From NCBI GenBank assembly GCA_038502445.1, contig JAHLJS010000002.1:72927383-72991382 (forward strand): DNA of 64,000 bases. Reading direction: 5' to 3'. The position numbers and the translations under genes were made by a program. Source of the DNA: Eremochloa ophiuroides. Taxonomy: Eukaryota > Streptophyta > Magnoliopsida > Poales > Poaceae. The notes under the pieces were generated by a model, which was not told the DNA's origin, searched no databases, and was given only the letters and a program-made list of their open reading frames with translations. Positions 34,613 to 46,330 of this stretch are shown here, piece by piece (position 1 is the stretch's first letter; every line of letters starts with the position of its first letter).

Positions 34613-35886
34613 AGTGTTTGCTAGTCCCTTAGCAAAGTTGACTTGAAATAATTTATTCATGGTTTCATCAATATGTATAACTTTCAACAAGTACTCTAAT
34701 ATTTAAACAGAAATTCTTCTCAGGATTGCACTTCATAAATCCACCTTTCAAACTTATTTCTTCTTTTTTCAACCATGGGGCTTTTAGACTAAATCTTGGG
34801 TAACTAAAAGATAGAATAATTAAGCAAGCACTATGTCTTTCATCCTTTGTTTCAACCATTGCTCCAGAGTTTTTTTTGAATAAGTATATAATTTTCATTT
34901 AAAAATAATGAGAGTCTACTAATAAGATTACAAAGGACTACTAAGCTATACATCATGACTGAATGTGTGAGTGTGATAAAATTTTATTTTTGGACTCCTA
35001 TACATTATCCTCTCTTTTCTGTCTTTCTGAAGAGTGTGGGCTATCTCCTCAGCGGGTACTTTTTTGTACCCATTTTTTTCTTTCAGGCGGGTGTCTTTGC
35101 ACCTATTGTTTTACTCTTTCTTTGATTTGGCACATACCCTTTTGATATGGCATCTTTCAGGCTCATACTTCTTTGGTATGGCATCTTTTAATTTTATAAC
35201 CCACACTCTCTTTTGGACTTCTAAGAGAGAGATTTTTGTGCATAGAGCGAAAACATTTTATGCATGTGGATTCAGTCATGAATGCATAACAAAATAGTCT
35301 ACTTAAATCATATTAGCAAAACATATTATTATTATATTTATTTTGATTTTATCTTTTGAAATGTCTGGAGCTTAGGTTTCACTCAGAATGAAATAAATAG
35401 CAACTCAAACCTTCTTATATCATATCCATCAATTACCTAAATTTAATCAAAACTTACGTTACCCACAGATATCAATTTTCATAATAAATTTTCATGGTAG
35501 ATAAACTCCATGCAATTCGTAGGAAAATTTAAATTTAAATACTAAGCATTTGCAGAAAATTATATTTACTCATTTTAATCATCTTTTTGATTTTTCTCTA
35601 GGTTCGAGTTTTACTTATTCTAAAGACAAACTTAATGCGGAATTTAAAGCAAACTTATTTATATACTCTATTTTTGGATTTTCATTTTTATCAAGCAAGA
35701 ACTAAATGCAGTAACTAAAGAAAGTGGTAAATAAATTTTTATTTGGTTTTCTTGTTTTATTATTGTTTCTTTTTATTAATATATATATTTAGCAATACTA
35801 AAATTGACAGAATTAAAGACTGAAATAAATACTAAAATAACTGGTAGAATATATATAAAGGTGAGAGGTGCTCACCTGGCGGGGAT
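34613..35886 (-). other. AT-rich 3' noncoding region of element B
   Basis: This stretch between the two polypurine-like motifs has no supported ORF on either strand. Confidence 0.6.
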
Positions 35887-36441
35887 CTCCCCCAAGCTAA
35901 ATGTTGCCGCGTTCAGTATTATGGTGGAGGTGGCGGCGGAAATCCCATCTAATGTATCAAATACTCCATTCTGTTCCGTGTTTGCTCCTGTCCTTGGTAT
36001 AACTGCTCAAGTCGTTGGTCCGTGTGGTGCTGCCACTGTTCGTGCTGGTAGAACATGTCATCGACCTGATGCTGCCACTAGTCGTGCTGGTGCAGCGTGT
36101 CGCTTATCGCGTTCTGTCCATACTCAATGTTAGTGAGACGCATAGATAAAGCTGGAAAATCATTAGCGATAGCCGAAAAGTGCTGCTCAGGCGGCCGGTA
36201 GTAGCCATCTTCAGGTGGCGCGTGGAACGGATACGGTCCACAAGTAGTGAAGTCCATGTTCCCGCGCACAGAAAAGGATGCTCGGCTTCTCTGAGAATCA
36301 TTGCCCGCGTTGTTCGACTCTTCTGTGGGGAATGCTTCTCAACCTGCTGCTGCTGCGGACGAAGACTCTCCTCGCTAAAATGTGGGCTGGTCCTCCCATC
36401 CTGCATGGACGGTCCACTGCTGGCGTGGCTCCTGCGTCGAT
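35887..36441 (-). pseudogene. Element B, C-terminal part of the envelope-position ORF
   Basis: Minus-strand frames (36078-36406) show a Pro/His/Gln-rich end with PYPFHAPPEDGYYRPPEQ and coiled-coil-like segments, a layout seen at the C terminus of the extra ORF of Athila-type elements. Stops and a frame change interrupt it. It is separated from its N-terminal part by the solo LTR at 36442. Confidence 0.5.
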
Positions 36442-38256
36442 CGTTGACAGTGGATATACCCTAAAATTCCACATTCAAACACCGTCAACAGGCCTCGGAT
36501 TTAAGGGAAGATAAACATATCATGAACATATTTTATCAATAACGAGTTCCACTTGTACTCTTATGCTTGTGAATGCAGCAAAAATCAAACAGGCCAAGAA
36601 ACATCAAGAAATGGCGCACAACATCACTTAGAAGAGAGGAGAGCCCAGGGTGGGCCCATGTATAGGTCGGCCGAACCCTACATGGGGCCCACCTGGCTCT
36701 GGTGACGTGGCATGATCCATGTGACCCTCCACCTAGCTCATTTCATCCATCAGATCAACATGTGTTTCTATTCAACGGTGGAGAAACAAAGCGCAAGGCT
36801 TCAACGTGACAAACATGCAACCAAGCTGGAACCAACACACGGGGACAATCAATGACAGATGGGGACCACAGTGGTGGGCCCAACTCACCAAAGGTGGTTC
36901 GGCCGAACCACCCAAGGTGGGACCAGGCTACTGCTGCAGTCCATGACAGGTGGAGACTCCTTCTAGAAGACCCTGGCTGGACCCACCTGCCATAGGGGGG
37001 TCAGCTGAATCCCCCTGGTGCCCAGCCAGGTCGGTTGGCCTCCACCGCCTTCCAGCATGTTTTCCATGTACTGAAATCACCACGGCCGTCCATCTTATGG
37101 CGGTTCAATGGCGGTTTATCCAAGGGTGGAGAGGCAAGGAGCACGCGGATAGCTGACGTGGTGCCCTACAACTCTCCCATATAAATAGAGGCTGCCATCA
37201 CCCTTTTCAACACACCCATGATACCCAAGAGCCCCAAGTCACAAGAGTTCTACTCTTTAGTAGTAGTAGTAGTAGTAGTATTAGTCTAGTGTGGCAGTTA
37301 GAGTCGAGTCGAGCTACGCTCGGAGTCTCCGGAGTCGTCTGTTGGAGAGTCTGGTATAGCTCTTGTACATTTCCTTCTGTAAGACTTTATCTTTATCAAT
37401 ATAATATCTTTACTTTACTTTACTATGTCTCTACTTAGTGCATTACTATTCTTTATAGTATTGTTGTGTTTTGTCTTAACTTATAGTTGAGTTATATTGG
37501 ATAGTGATCCTGTAACTAGCTCACGTGTGTAGTTCATCGCCTGTCATATGGTGCTTTAGTTGTTGGTATGCAACTAGAGCAGTAAGGCTTAATGTAAGCG
37601 TGGTGCTTAGACTAGATCTTGCCTTTGAATGCCGCTTGTCGCACGGATTGTTTGTGGGTGCTAGCAGGTGGTCACAGCCCTATCTAGTCTTAGTATCCCT
37701 CCACGTGTTTTAGACAAGTTATTAAAAGGTAGGCTCCATAAGAGAATAGCGGTTTCGGGTAGAGATTATATCCCCTACTGTCTCGCCTATCCCCTACACA
37801 CCTAAAGTAAGATAGCTGTCTTAGTATAATTCATCCATTTGATAAGATAGTTCACAAGAGTAAAGTAAGTGTCATAGGAGTCTTATACTCACTCGTTGTC
37901 CTCCCATCTAGCTATACTCTACTAGTTATCTTTAGTTATCTAAAACCTTGTCGTGTCTTGGTGTCATTACCCTTTCCGCTTATTATCGACTTACCCCCCT
38001 ATCACTAGTTGATACTAAGTTGTTATAGACTTAAGGATCTCTCTTTTTATTAATTATTCCTAGCCACCGCTTTTCCTTGGGATAAAAATAAATAACGATA
38101 CCTTGGAATACTCCCGGGTGAAGTGCTACAGCGGTATATTATGTGCGCTTGTGGAATTATTCAATAGACATAAGAAATACCCCAGGCACTTCTGGCGCTG
38201 TTATCAGAGATAGCCTAACACCCTGTCTCTGGTGGTTGCGCTAAGAAGTGTCAACA
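36442..38256 (+). repeat. Solo LTR of family A, plus orientation, no target duplication
   Basis: It aligns end to end with the LTRs of element A in reverse orientation. It starts CGTTGACAG (expected TGTTGACAG) and ends AAGTGTCAACA. The TATA box CATATAAATAGAGG is near 37178-37191, with a (TAG)n microsatellite near 37258-37281. The flanks TCGAT and CCTTG do not match, unlike the other solo LTRs here. It splits the extra ORF of element B. Confidence 0.85.
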
Positions 38257-39323
38257 CCTTGCTCACAAAAATTAACAAAGTGGAAATAAGTTGGCCCAGA
38301 TGGTGCCGGATCAGCTCCAGTGAAATCAGTTCTCGGCGCCCAGCTGATACGTGCGGACGGACACCTGCCAATGTTAGCTCCATTAGTTAGAAAAATAAAG
38401 TTCTGAACAGAATAAATTTCTAGCTCCCTGTCCGGCAGTTCGTACTCATTTGCATAGTTTTTATAAATCATAACTATTTTATTATTTTGGCATTTGAGCA
38501 TGTGAGCATGAAAGAAAAAATCATAACCAATAATTTTATGGGTATCAGGAATAAAAACAAGTGTAGCATTCTGTAATAAACGTAGCCCGGTAGCTAAAGT
38601 GTAATCCAGGAAGTAAAAGAAATACTGCATTATCTCATGGAAGGGACAGTTCTCCAGTAATTCAACATCATTTTCACAGGTGACGCTTTTCTCTTTTTTT
38701 ATCACGATATATAATAAATGTAGCTCATCTTGTTTAATAGTGTTTAATTCCTCTCTAGGAAAAAATGTAAAAGCTAGCCATTTAAGCATGAACCTCAGTG
38801 TGGGGTGATGGACTTCTTCAATAGTATATTTTTGTTTTCTTTCTGATTTTTTTGCAGTGATGCTCTCCCAAAAATCATCTTTATCAAAGTCTTGGAGAGA
38901 TTATATTATATTAACCACACACTGATTATGGAATCCTAATGCTAAACTAAGGGTTTTCCATGAGAGGATGAAAGGTTTATTAAACATTCTAAAATTGACC
39001 TCATCATCATCAAAATTCAGGGTGCTAATAAATTCTATTGTGAGTAACTTGCTACCTTGCTCAGTGATTTGCCAAGCGCTTTCCCAACCAACATTTCTAA
39101 ATATAAGCTCAAACTCAGAATCCATTCCGATTTCATGGAGCAGGAAGGCATCAAAAATTGGAGTATGCGTAAATTCCTTATTCTTAACCATATTTAATAT
39201 TTCCCTCTGAGGTCTAGTTGGTAATGAAATTTGAGTGATGCTTGTGAGCTCATACCTCTCTTCCCGTTGGGAAGAGGATGAAGGGTTGTCATACATGAAG
39301 GGTGACGGAGAATCGATATTCAT
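38257..39323 (-). pseudogene. Element B envelope-position ORF (ATHILA ORF-1-like)
   Basis: One frame starts at 39323 (MNIDSPSPFMYDN) and runs to 38257, with an in-frame TAA at 38899-38901. The sequence includes LPTRPQREILNMVKNKEFTH, FRNVGWESAW and LSWKTLSLALGFHN, matching the plant 'ATHILA ORF-1' type protein family found 3' of protease/pol in Athila-type elements. No convincing membrane span is seen in this part. Its role is unknown; in the lineage it sits where an envelope gene would be. It is cut by the solo LTR at 36442-38256. A possible own promoter lies about 650 bp upstream. Confidence 0.65.
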
Positions 39324-40067
39324 GTCAGAGCCGATGAACGATGGTACTTGTGATGATGATTGACTCCTTGTTGTGCGTCATGAAAAATGCTCTTCTAAGA
39401 GACCAGACGGCACCATTCATTCTATTACTCATCTTGCCTGTGAAATGAAAAACACGAAGAACACGGCATGAACAAACAAGAACACAAGAACAAAACAAGA
39501 ACAAGTGAAGGGAAGGAATCGAAGTAGCAATCTCTCTACTAGGTGTTCTTGCTAATCTCCTTCTCTACTCCTTTCCTTGTTTAAACTTGGATTAAATGGA
39601 GGATTTGTGAGAGTTAAAAATCTTGGGCTGCAAAGCAGAGTGGCTTGGTGCTCTCTGGTGTGCAAATGAGTGAATGAGTGAGTGAGAGAAGTGAGAGGCA
39701 GAGAAGAGGTAGAGGGGCACCGGCCGGCGTGGTAGTGGGGCCGGCCAGCCCCACCTTGTGTCTTCTGGCTCTCCACTCTAAATGGTGTCGATATTGCCTT
39801 GATATCTTTCCAAATGCATGTGCGTGGGTGCTTTCTCTGGTGAAAAGAGTGGATGGAGGGTAGTGCATGAATGAATGAATGGCATTTTGGATGGTAGTAA
39901 AAGGTGGTGGTTGATGATAAGACTTGAGGTGACTTGATGTGATGATGGTGGGTCCCTTATGTCTCCCATATTTATACCGTATAATGACACAAAAATGAAA
40001 AAACTAAATTACTTTTATGAATCTATGAAAAATTAGAATTCTAATGATGGTTTTTTTATAATTTTCT
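39324..40067 (-). promoter_or_regulatory. Leader and TATA box ahead of the B envelope-position ORF
   Basis: The minus strand reads CGGTATAAATATGGG at about 39966-39980. It is followed by a C-rich leader of about 540 nt, a pyrimidine-rich stretch and a candidate splice acceptor (TTCATTTCACAG) near 39436. A short upstream ORF occurs before the start at 39323. It resembles a pol II promoter and leader rather than coding sequence; that is inference from sequence alone. Confidence 0.4.
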
Positions 40068-40130
40068 GCCACCACAGTAAACTTCACTGATGAGGGTTTT
40101 ATGCTCCGTTAGTAGTAGTCTCATGGGGCT
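40068..40130 (-). other. Stem-loop motif after the protease of element B
   Basis: The minus strand has GCCCCAT at one side and GTGGTGGC at the other, able to pair with one bulge. The same pair brackets two stem-loops in element C (51231-51292 and 51366-51402). No function is known. Confidence 0.4.
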
Positions 40131-40475
40131 TAAGGTTTAATCATGCTATGCTTATTTTTTATTTATTTTTAATAATGAAATTTATGGGAAAGTAAATGTG
40201 CAAATTTTAATACAAGAATTAAATTACCGATAACTACCGAGTTACCTCCCGGCGAAGGTTTGGGGTTTTTTAAGTCCGCCGACCCGGACTTCTCCAGTTG
40301 AATTATTCTTCATGATTTATCTCCAGTATCGGAGATGTTGTTGCATCTTGTCCTTCATGACACTTCAAAGTTTGGCATTGTTCCAGTCTTGGCTTGAATG
40401 CGAACCATTCTTCTTGCCCATTGATGGTGAATGTGATTTCTCCAGCTCCGACGTTGATGGTTGCATTTGCAGTGT

Positions 40476-40922
40476 TTAGGAATGGTCGCCAAGGATGAGG
40501 GGTATCTTCCTTTCTTCTTGCATGTCAAGTACCACAAAATCTACAGGAATAAAAAAGTTGCGGATTTTTACCGGAATATTTTCTGCGATTCCTGCGGGAT
40601 AGCGGACCGATTGGTCAACTAGTTGCAGACACATTGTAGTTGGCGTGAGCGTAGAATAGTTGAGCTTATCGAAGACTGTCTTGGGCATAACACTGACACT
40701 TGCTCTAAGATCACATAAAGAATTCTCGAATATCTGGTCTTCGATTGGGCAATCAATAGTGGGACACCCTGGATCCTTCTTCTTAACAGGAGAAGAACTC
40801 AGAATTGCCTCACTACACTCCTCCGTTAGCTTGACAACTTCAATAGAAGGTAGTGGTCCTTTGTTGTTGAGGATGGTTCGAAGATACTTTGCGTATGTAG
40901 GTATCTGCATGGCATCTAACAA
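40476..40922 (-). pseudogene. Element B aspartic protease region
   Basis: The minus frame contains DPGCPTIDCPIEDQIFENSL, then LRASVSVMPKTVFDKLNY, LQLVDQSVRYPAGIAENI and VPLILG-like text, the layout of an Athila-type retropepsin. The active site reads D-L-R-A-S instead of D-L-G-A-S, so a key glycine is lost. The region just downstream (40250-40475) has pol-end-like text in other frames, but no reverse transcriptase or integrase motif. The upstream gag is cut off by copia element D at 41105. Confidence 0.75.
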
Positions 40923-41104
40923 TGGAATATTGACATATAATTTCTGAATTACCTCTACAAACTTACCAAATTGATCATCCGTTTTAGCTCTTCTCCTTCT
41001 GTGTGGAAACGGTAGGAGGGTTGTGTCATGAAAATCTTGAGTTAATTCCTGATCTTTTGGTTCAACTAGTGGTGAAGGTGGTACGACTTCTTCTTCTCTG
41101 TTGT
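40923..41104 (-). pseudogene. Element B, sequence between gag and protease, cut by element D
   Basis: The minus-strand text is low in motifs but contiguous with the protease frame region. It ends at 41104, where the copia LTR of D begins. GTTGT at 41100-41104 is the expected left target duplication of D. Confidence 0.5.
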
Positions 41105-43036
41105 TGAAAGCCCTAGTTTGGTTTTGATAATTGATGACACCCTAAGGACTAACCTACTTGCTAAGTGATGGCTAAGGTGTAGGTGGTCCTACCCATGGAA
41201 GTGTGGAGCCTAGGAGCTGATGGTGACGATCAAGAAGGCTCATCCATGGAACAAGAGAGCTTGATCAAGTGTGGAGGTGATCAAGGCTAAGGTATAACCC
41301 CAAATAGGTTTTTCATTTTGGTGATCAAGACACCAAGTGGGTGTGATCACATTTAGGTTAGATAGCCGAATATCAAGGGGAGAAAAATAAACTCGAATTG
41401 GTTATCAAGTGCTCTAGAGTTGCATTGCACTAGCATTCGCACTTAGGACTCTAGATCACACTAACTAGCCCTTCAAAATGCTTTGAAAAATAGCTAACAC
41501 ACGTGCCATAGTGGTGATAACACTTGGGTGTTAGCACTGGAGAGAAGATGCTAGTTTCTAGACTTGAAAGAGTGCTTAAAGTAGCACCGGACGCTGCACC
41601 GGACTCTGGCCGGAGCGTCTGGTGACTAACCCTAATAGTGGCATAGCGGTGCAGAATGCACCGGACACTGAGAGCAGTCTGGAGGGCATGCACCGGACGT
41701 GTCTGATGTAGTTTGGAGCTCTCTGGAACCTCTCTGCGTAAGCACCGGACACTGGAACAATAACTCCAGCACGTCCGGTGGTGTTTTTCGAGCGTCCGGT
41801 GAGTTTGTTGGAACTCTGACTCGGTGAGTGCACCCGACGTTGGGAGCGTCTGGTGAGCCTTCAGCGGACGCGTCCGGAGCGACTTGGAGCTCTCTGGTTG
41901 CTCTCTGTGCGTGCACCGAACATGGATGGCGGAGCGTCCGGTGAGACGTTTCGCGTCCAGTGTGGACTTAGCGCGTTTTTCAGCTGTCTCGACCGTTGGG
42001 ATCCAACGGCTCATGTTTGAACCTTGCGCAACGTGGCACTAATCTATGCACCGGACGCTGCCACTCGACTCTAAGCGTCCGGTGCTCCCATGTCCGGTGC
42101 CCTTGTAAAACAGCAACGGGCAAATTTTTGTGAGGGGAGTATAAGTAGTGCTTGGGCTGGCTTGGGAACCAACTCTTGCGCATTTTGATCATTCCTAATC
42201 TCTGGTGAGCCAAGCCTAAGCCCTCCACACACCTCTCACACACTTTGACTCAAATCTTTGTGAGATAGTGTTGATCCAAGTGTTGATTGCTAGAGTGTTG
42301 CATCCTAAAGCACTTGGTGGCGATTTGCTTCGGTTTTCTTGTTCTCTTGGGGCTTTGCCAAGTCCCTAGATAGCTATGGAAGCAAGCAGGAGGTGTAAGC
42401 TTGATTGGTGATACTTCAAGCCTACACCGGCTTGATTGTGAGGGGTTCTTGCGGTTATTCCCCGGCGGAGTCCCAAAACCGACTCTAGTGGATTGCTCGT
42501 GGTTGATAGCCACTTCTCTTGTGTTGGTCAGCGGCTCCCGTTCAGGGATTGGCGTGTGAAGCCTAGCTCACAATCCACCAAGAAAGACCAGTGCCACAAC
42601 GAGGAGTAGGGTGACGGCGATCACGTGAACCTCGGTAAAAATCGAGTGTTCTCTCTTCTCCACCTTCGAGTGGATGTTTGGCTTTCCGGTGTTCTATTGG
42701 TGATTGGTCATCTTGATCTTATTGTCTATCTCTTGGTGATTGGCTCTACATGGCGAGTTGTCTTCACTTCATCAAGCCCCTTGGTGTAGCTCTCTTGTTC
42801 ACTACTCTATTGCGATCATCACTTGTTTAGGTGCCTTCTCCTTAGGTTTCGAAGGAGTGGGTTTCTTGCGATTGAGTGCTTATTCTTGTGAGTAGTATAT
42901 TGTGCTAGATGGCTTGCATAGAGTAGCTTAGTGCTAGTGCTTAGCAACCACTTTGTTATTTGCTAACTTGTGGTCTAGTGCTTTGTAGAATTTTTAATAA
43001 GCTATTCACCCCCCTCTAGCCTATCCGGTCCCTTCA
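41105..43036 (+). repeat. 5' LTR of copia element D (SIRE/Maximus-like)
   Basis: It starts TGAAAGCCCTAGTTTGG and ends CCGGTCCCTTCA, followed by an initiator-Met primer site. The CCGGAC/GTCCGG motif array lies at 41580-42095, and the TATA box GAGTATAAGTAG follows at about 42137-42148. The tail GCTATTCACCCCCCTCTAGCC is shared, in reverse, with LTRs E and G. Confidence 0.88.
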
Positions 43037-43038
43037 TT

Positions 43039-43050
43039 TGGTATCGGAGC
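43039..43050 (+). promoter_or_regulatory. Primer-binding site of D (initiator tRNA-Met type)
   Basis: TGGTATCGGAGC differs by one base from the usual copia primer site TGGTATCAGAGC and lies 2 nt after the LTR. Confidence 0.9.
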
Positions 43051-43093
43051 CGAGGTCACCACCGTTTGAGGCTTAATATCCTTGTGGTGAAGA

Positions 43094-45124
43094 ATGACTC
43101 AAATCAATGTGTTGGGGAAGCCGACGAAATTTGATGGCACAAGCTATGACCATTGGAAGAGGAAGATGATTGTGCACTTCATGACCATGCATATTGATGT
43201 GTGGAAGGTGACGGAGACAAAGATTGAGTATGAGAATGCTCAAGCTCCCACCGATGCCGACAAGAGGAAGATGGAGTGCAATGCCCATGCAATTAATGCA
43301 CTCTACACCGCTCTTGAGTCTCATGTATTTGAGCAAATCAAGGATCTTGATTTGGCTCATGACATTTGGAAGCGGTTGGAGGAGACATATGAGGGCACAC
43401 AAGAGGTCAAGAATGCCAAGGTGTACATGTTGAGAGAGAAGTTTGCCTCCTTCAAGATGGAGGAAGATGAAAGTGTGCCGGAGATGTTCAACCGGCTACA
43501 AGTGATTGTGAATCACTTGAAGAGCCTGGGTGAGGACATTAAGGATAAGAATTTCTCTCACAAGTTCTTGAGGTGCTTGCTCGTAAGATTTGCTATCATC
43601 AAGACTTTACTTGCAAGAGAAGACTTGAGCAAGAAGAAGCCCAACCAAATCCTTGGCAAGATCATCACTCAAGACATGAACAATGAGGGGGCGGTTAAGG
43701 AGAAGAAGAAGAAGAAGAGCGTAGCACTCAAGGCTACATCTTCCAAGGGCAAGGGCAAGGCTAAAATGATTAAGCTAGAAGAAGAATCCACCTCAAGTGA
43801 TGATGAAGATGATGAGGCCATGGCTCTTCTTGTATGCAAGTTTGGACGTTTCATGAAGAGGAAGGGCTATGGTCAAGGCAAGAAGAAGTTCATCTCCAAG
43901 AACAAGCAAGAGCCAAGGAGGTGCTTTAAGTGCATGAGTCTAGATCACTTTATTGCTGATTGTCCACAAAATAGTGACAATGACAATGACAATGAAAGTG
44001 ATGGTGAGAAGAAGAAGAGCAAGAAGAAGGACAAGAAGGAAAAGAAGAATAAGAATATGACACTCAAGAAGAAGAAGAAGAAGGGTCAATCATATTGTGT
44101 CACTTGAGATGATAGTGATGCCTCAACCGATGAGGATGATAGTGATGATGAGAGCAAGACCATCAAGAAGAAAGCTATGGCAAGCATTTCTCTCAACAAC
44201 AAGCTATCTCTCTTCGACACTCCATCCACATGCTTGATGGCCAAGCCATCCAAGGTACAATCCGATGATGAGAGTGATGAGGAGGAGCTCTCATGTGATG
44301 AGCTTATGTCCATGCTTGATGATGCCAATACTTATATTGAGGCCAAGAGAAAGGAGTGCAAAGAATTGCGCAAAGGTAAGTTAGCCATTGAGCAATCCTT
44401 TAATGAGCTCTTGAAGTCTCATGAGAGGCTAATGGAAGCCCATGAGAACCTCAAGGTGGCTCACTCCAAGCTAGAGAAAGCTCATTCCTCTCTAGTGGCC
44501 GAAAATGAGAAGAGGGCATCCATCAAGACATGTGATATGGGTTCCACATGTGATATCCTTAGTAACAAGTTAATTCCTTCTTCTACTATTATTATCACTA
44601 ATCCTTCTTGCAGCTCCACCACTCCTATTTCACCTAAAGTTGATGACTCTAAGTCCTCACTTGTGGTGGAAAACAAGAACCTCAAGGAGGAGGTCAACAA
44701 GCTCACCCGTGCCCTAGGTAATGCCTATGGTGGGGATGCCCGCTTGCTAAAGTGCTTGGGTAGCCAAAGATTTAGTCACTCTAAGGAGGGACTAGGCTAT
44801 ACCCCCAAGAAAGGCAAGGCCGCCTTTGTAACTCCCAAAGCTATCTTTGTGAGGAGCAATGGTATGTATTGCCAAAGATGCAAGCAAGTGGGGCATAATG
44901 AGCAATATTGCATGGCCAACAAGATCAAGCAAGTAAAATTTGCTAGTGTGAGTTCAATTCGCCTTGATTCTTGTTACATGCTCACCAAGGGAGTAAAAGG
45001 TGTTAAAGCCAAGTACATTGGTACTCCAAGAGGCAACCCAAGGATGAGACCCATTTGGGTGCCTAAGTCTTTGGTCACTAACCTCCAAAGACCCAAGAAT
45101 GTTTGGGTACCTAAAACCAATTGA
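43094..45124 (+). pseudogene. Element D gag (copia, SIRE-like), one in-frame stop
   Basis: It starts at 43094 (MTQINVLGKPTKFDGTSYDH). The N-terminal capsid region is of the UBN2/retrotrans_gag type (KRLEETYEGTQEVKNAKVYM). It is followed by a Lys-rich stretch, a CCHC knuckle CFKCMSLDHFIADC near 43922-43965, an acidic region, a coiled coil (44340-44510) and a second CX2CX4HX4C knuckle CQRCKQVGHNEQYC near 44873. A TGA at 44105-44107 interrupts the frame, which continues unchanged from there. Gag would form the particle. Length and the acidic/coiled region fit the SIRE/Maximus lineage. Confidence 0.85.
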
Positions 45125-46330
45125 TTTACTATTTGTAGGTCAATTACAAAGCCGGAGGAAGACATTAGGTGCTTGATAGTGGATGCACTCAACACATGAC
45201 CGAAGAGTCTAGTATGTTCAATTCCATCAACACAAGTGGCAATCAAGAATTCGATTCTATCACATTTGGTGACAATGGCAAAGTCAAGGTGAAAGGATTG
45301 GGTAAGATTGCTATCTCTAATGATATGAGCATATCCAATGTGTAGCTAGTTGAATCTCTCAATTTCAATTTATTGTCGGTTGCACAACTTTTTGATCTTG
45401 GTTTCAAGTGCATCTTTGGGATTGATGATGTTGAGATTGTGAGTGTGGATGGTTCCAACTTAATCTTCAAAGGCCTTAGATATGGGAACCTATACTTGGT
45501 GGATTTCAATGATAGTGAAGCTAAGCTCTCTTCATGTTTGATCTCAAAGTCAAGTCTTGGTTGGTTGTGGTATAGGAGGCTTGGACATGTTGGAATGAAG
45601 CAACTTAGAAGATTGGTCAAGCATGACATGGTTAGAGGCTTGAAGGATGTACACTTTGAGAAGGATAGGTTGTGTAGCTCTTGTCAATTTGGAAACAAGT
45701 TGGAAATACACACCCTAAGAAAGGCATGATGAGTACATCTAGTCCACTTGAGCTATTGCATATGGACTTGTTTGGCCCAAACACTTATGCAAGTATTGGA
45801 GGAAGGAAATATGGCTTTGTGATAGTTGATGACTTCTCAAGATACATTTGGATCTTCTTTCTTGTTGATAAAAGTGAAGTGTATGGTATCTTCAAATCTT
45901 TCATCAAGAGAAGCCAAAATGAGTTTGATACAAGGGTGAAGCAAGTTAGGAGTGATAATGGAAGTGAATTCAAGAATACAAGGGTTGATGAGCTTTGTGA
46001 TGGTTTGGGTATCAAGCATCAATTCTTGGCCAAGTACACTCCACAATCAAATGGTTTTGTTGAAAGAAAAATAGAACTCTTATTGATATGGCAAGAACCA
46101 TGCTTAGTGAATACAATGTTAGTGATGACTTTTGGGCCGAAGCTATCAATACGGCTTGCTACACTAGCAACCGTCTTTATTGTCATCCAATGTTGAAAAA
46201 GACACCCTATGAGCTTTTTAATGGAAGTAAGCCCAACATTGCATACTTTAGAGTGTTTGGCTGCAAATGCTATATTTTGAAGAAAGGCACTAGATTGGGC
46301 AAGTTTGAGAAGAAGTGTAATGAAGGGTTT
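45125..46330 (+). pseudogene. Element D protease and integrase, truncated and frameshifted
   Basis: The protease active site appears as DSGCTQHMT near 45175-45200 in a frame different from gag. A TAG lies near 45345. The GAG-pre-integrase motif (WLWYRRLGHVGMKQLRRL, C-X2-C near 45680) is followed by a frameshift near 45690-45720. The integrase core then shows HMDLFGP, VRSDNGSEF and the glutamate in NGFVERK, so all three DDE residues are present. Another shift occurs near 46075. The frame stops at 46330, where element C is inserted. The reverse transcriptase and RNase H should lie right of the nest, outside the window. Confidence 0.85.
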
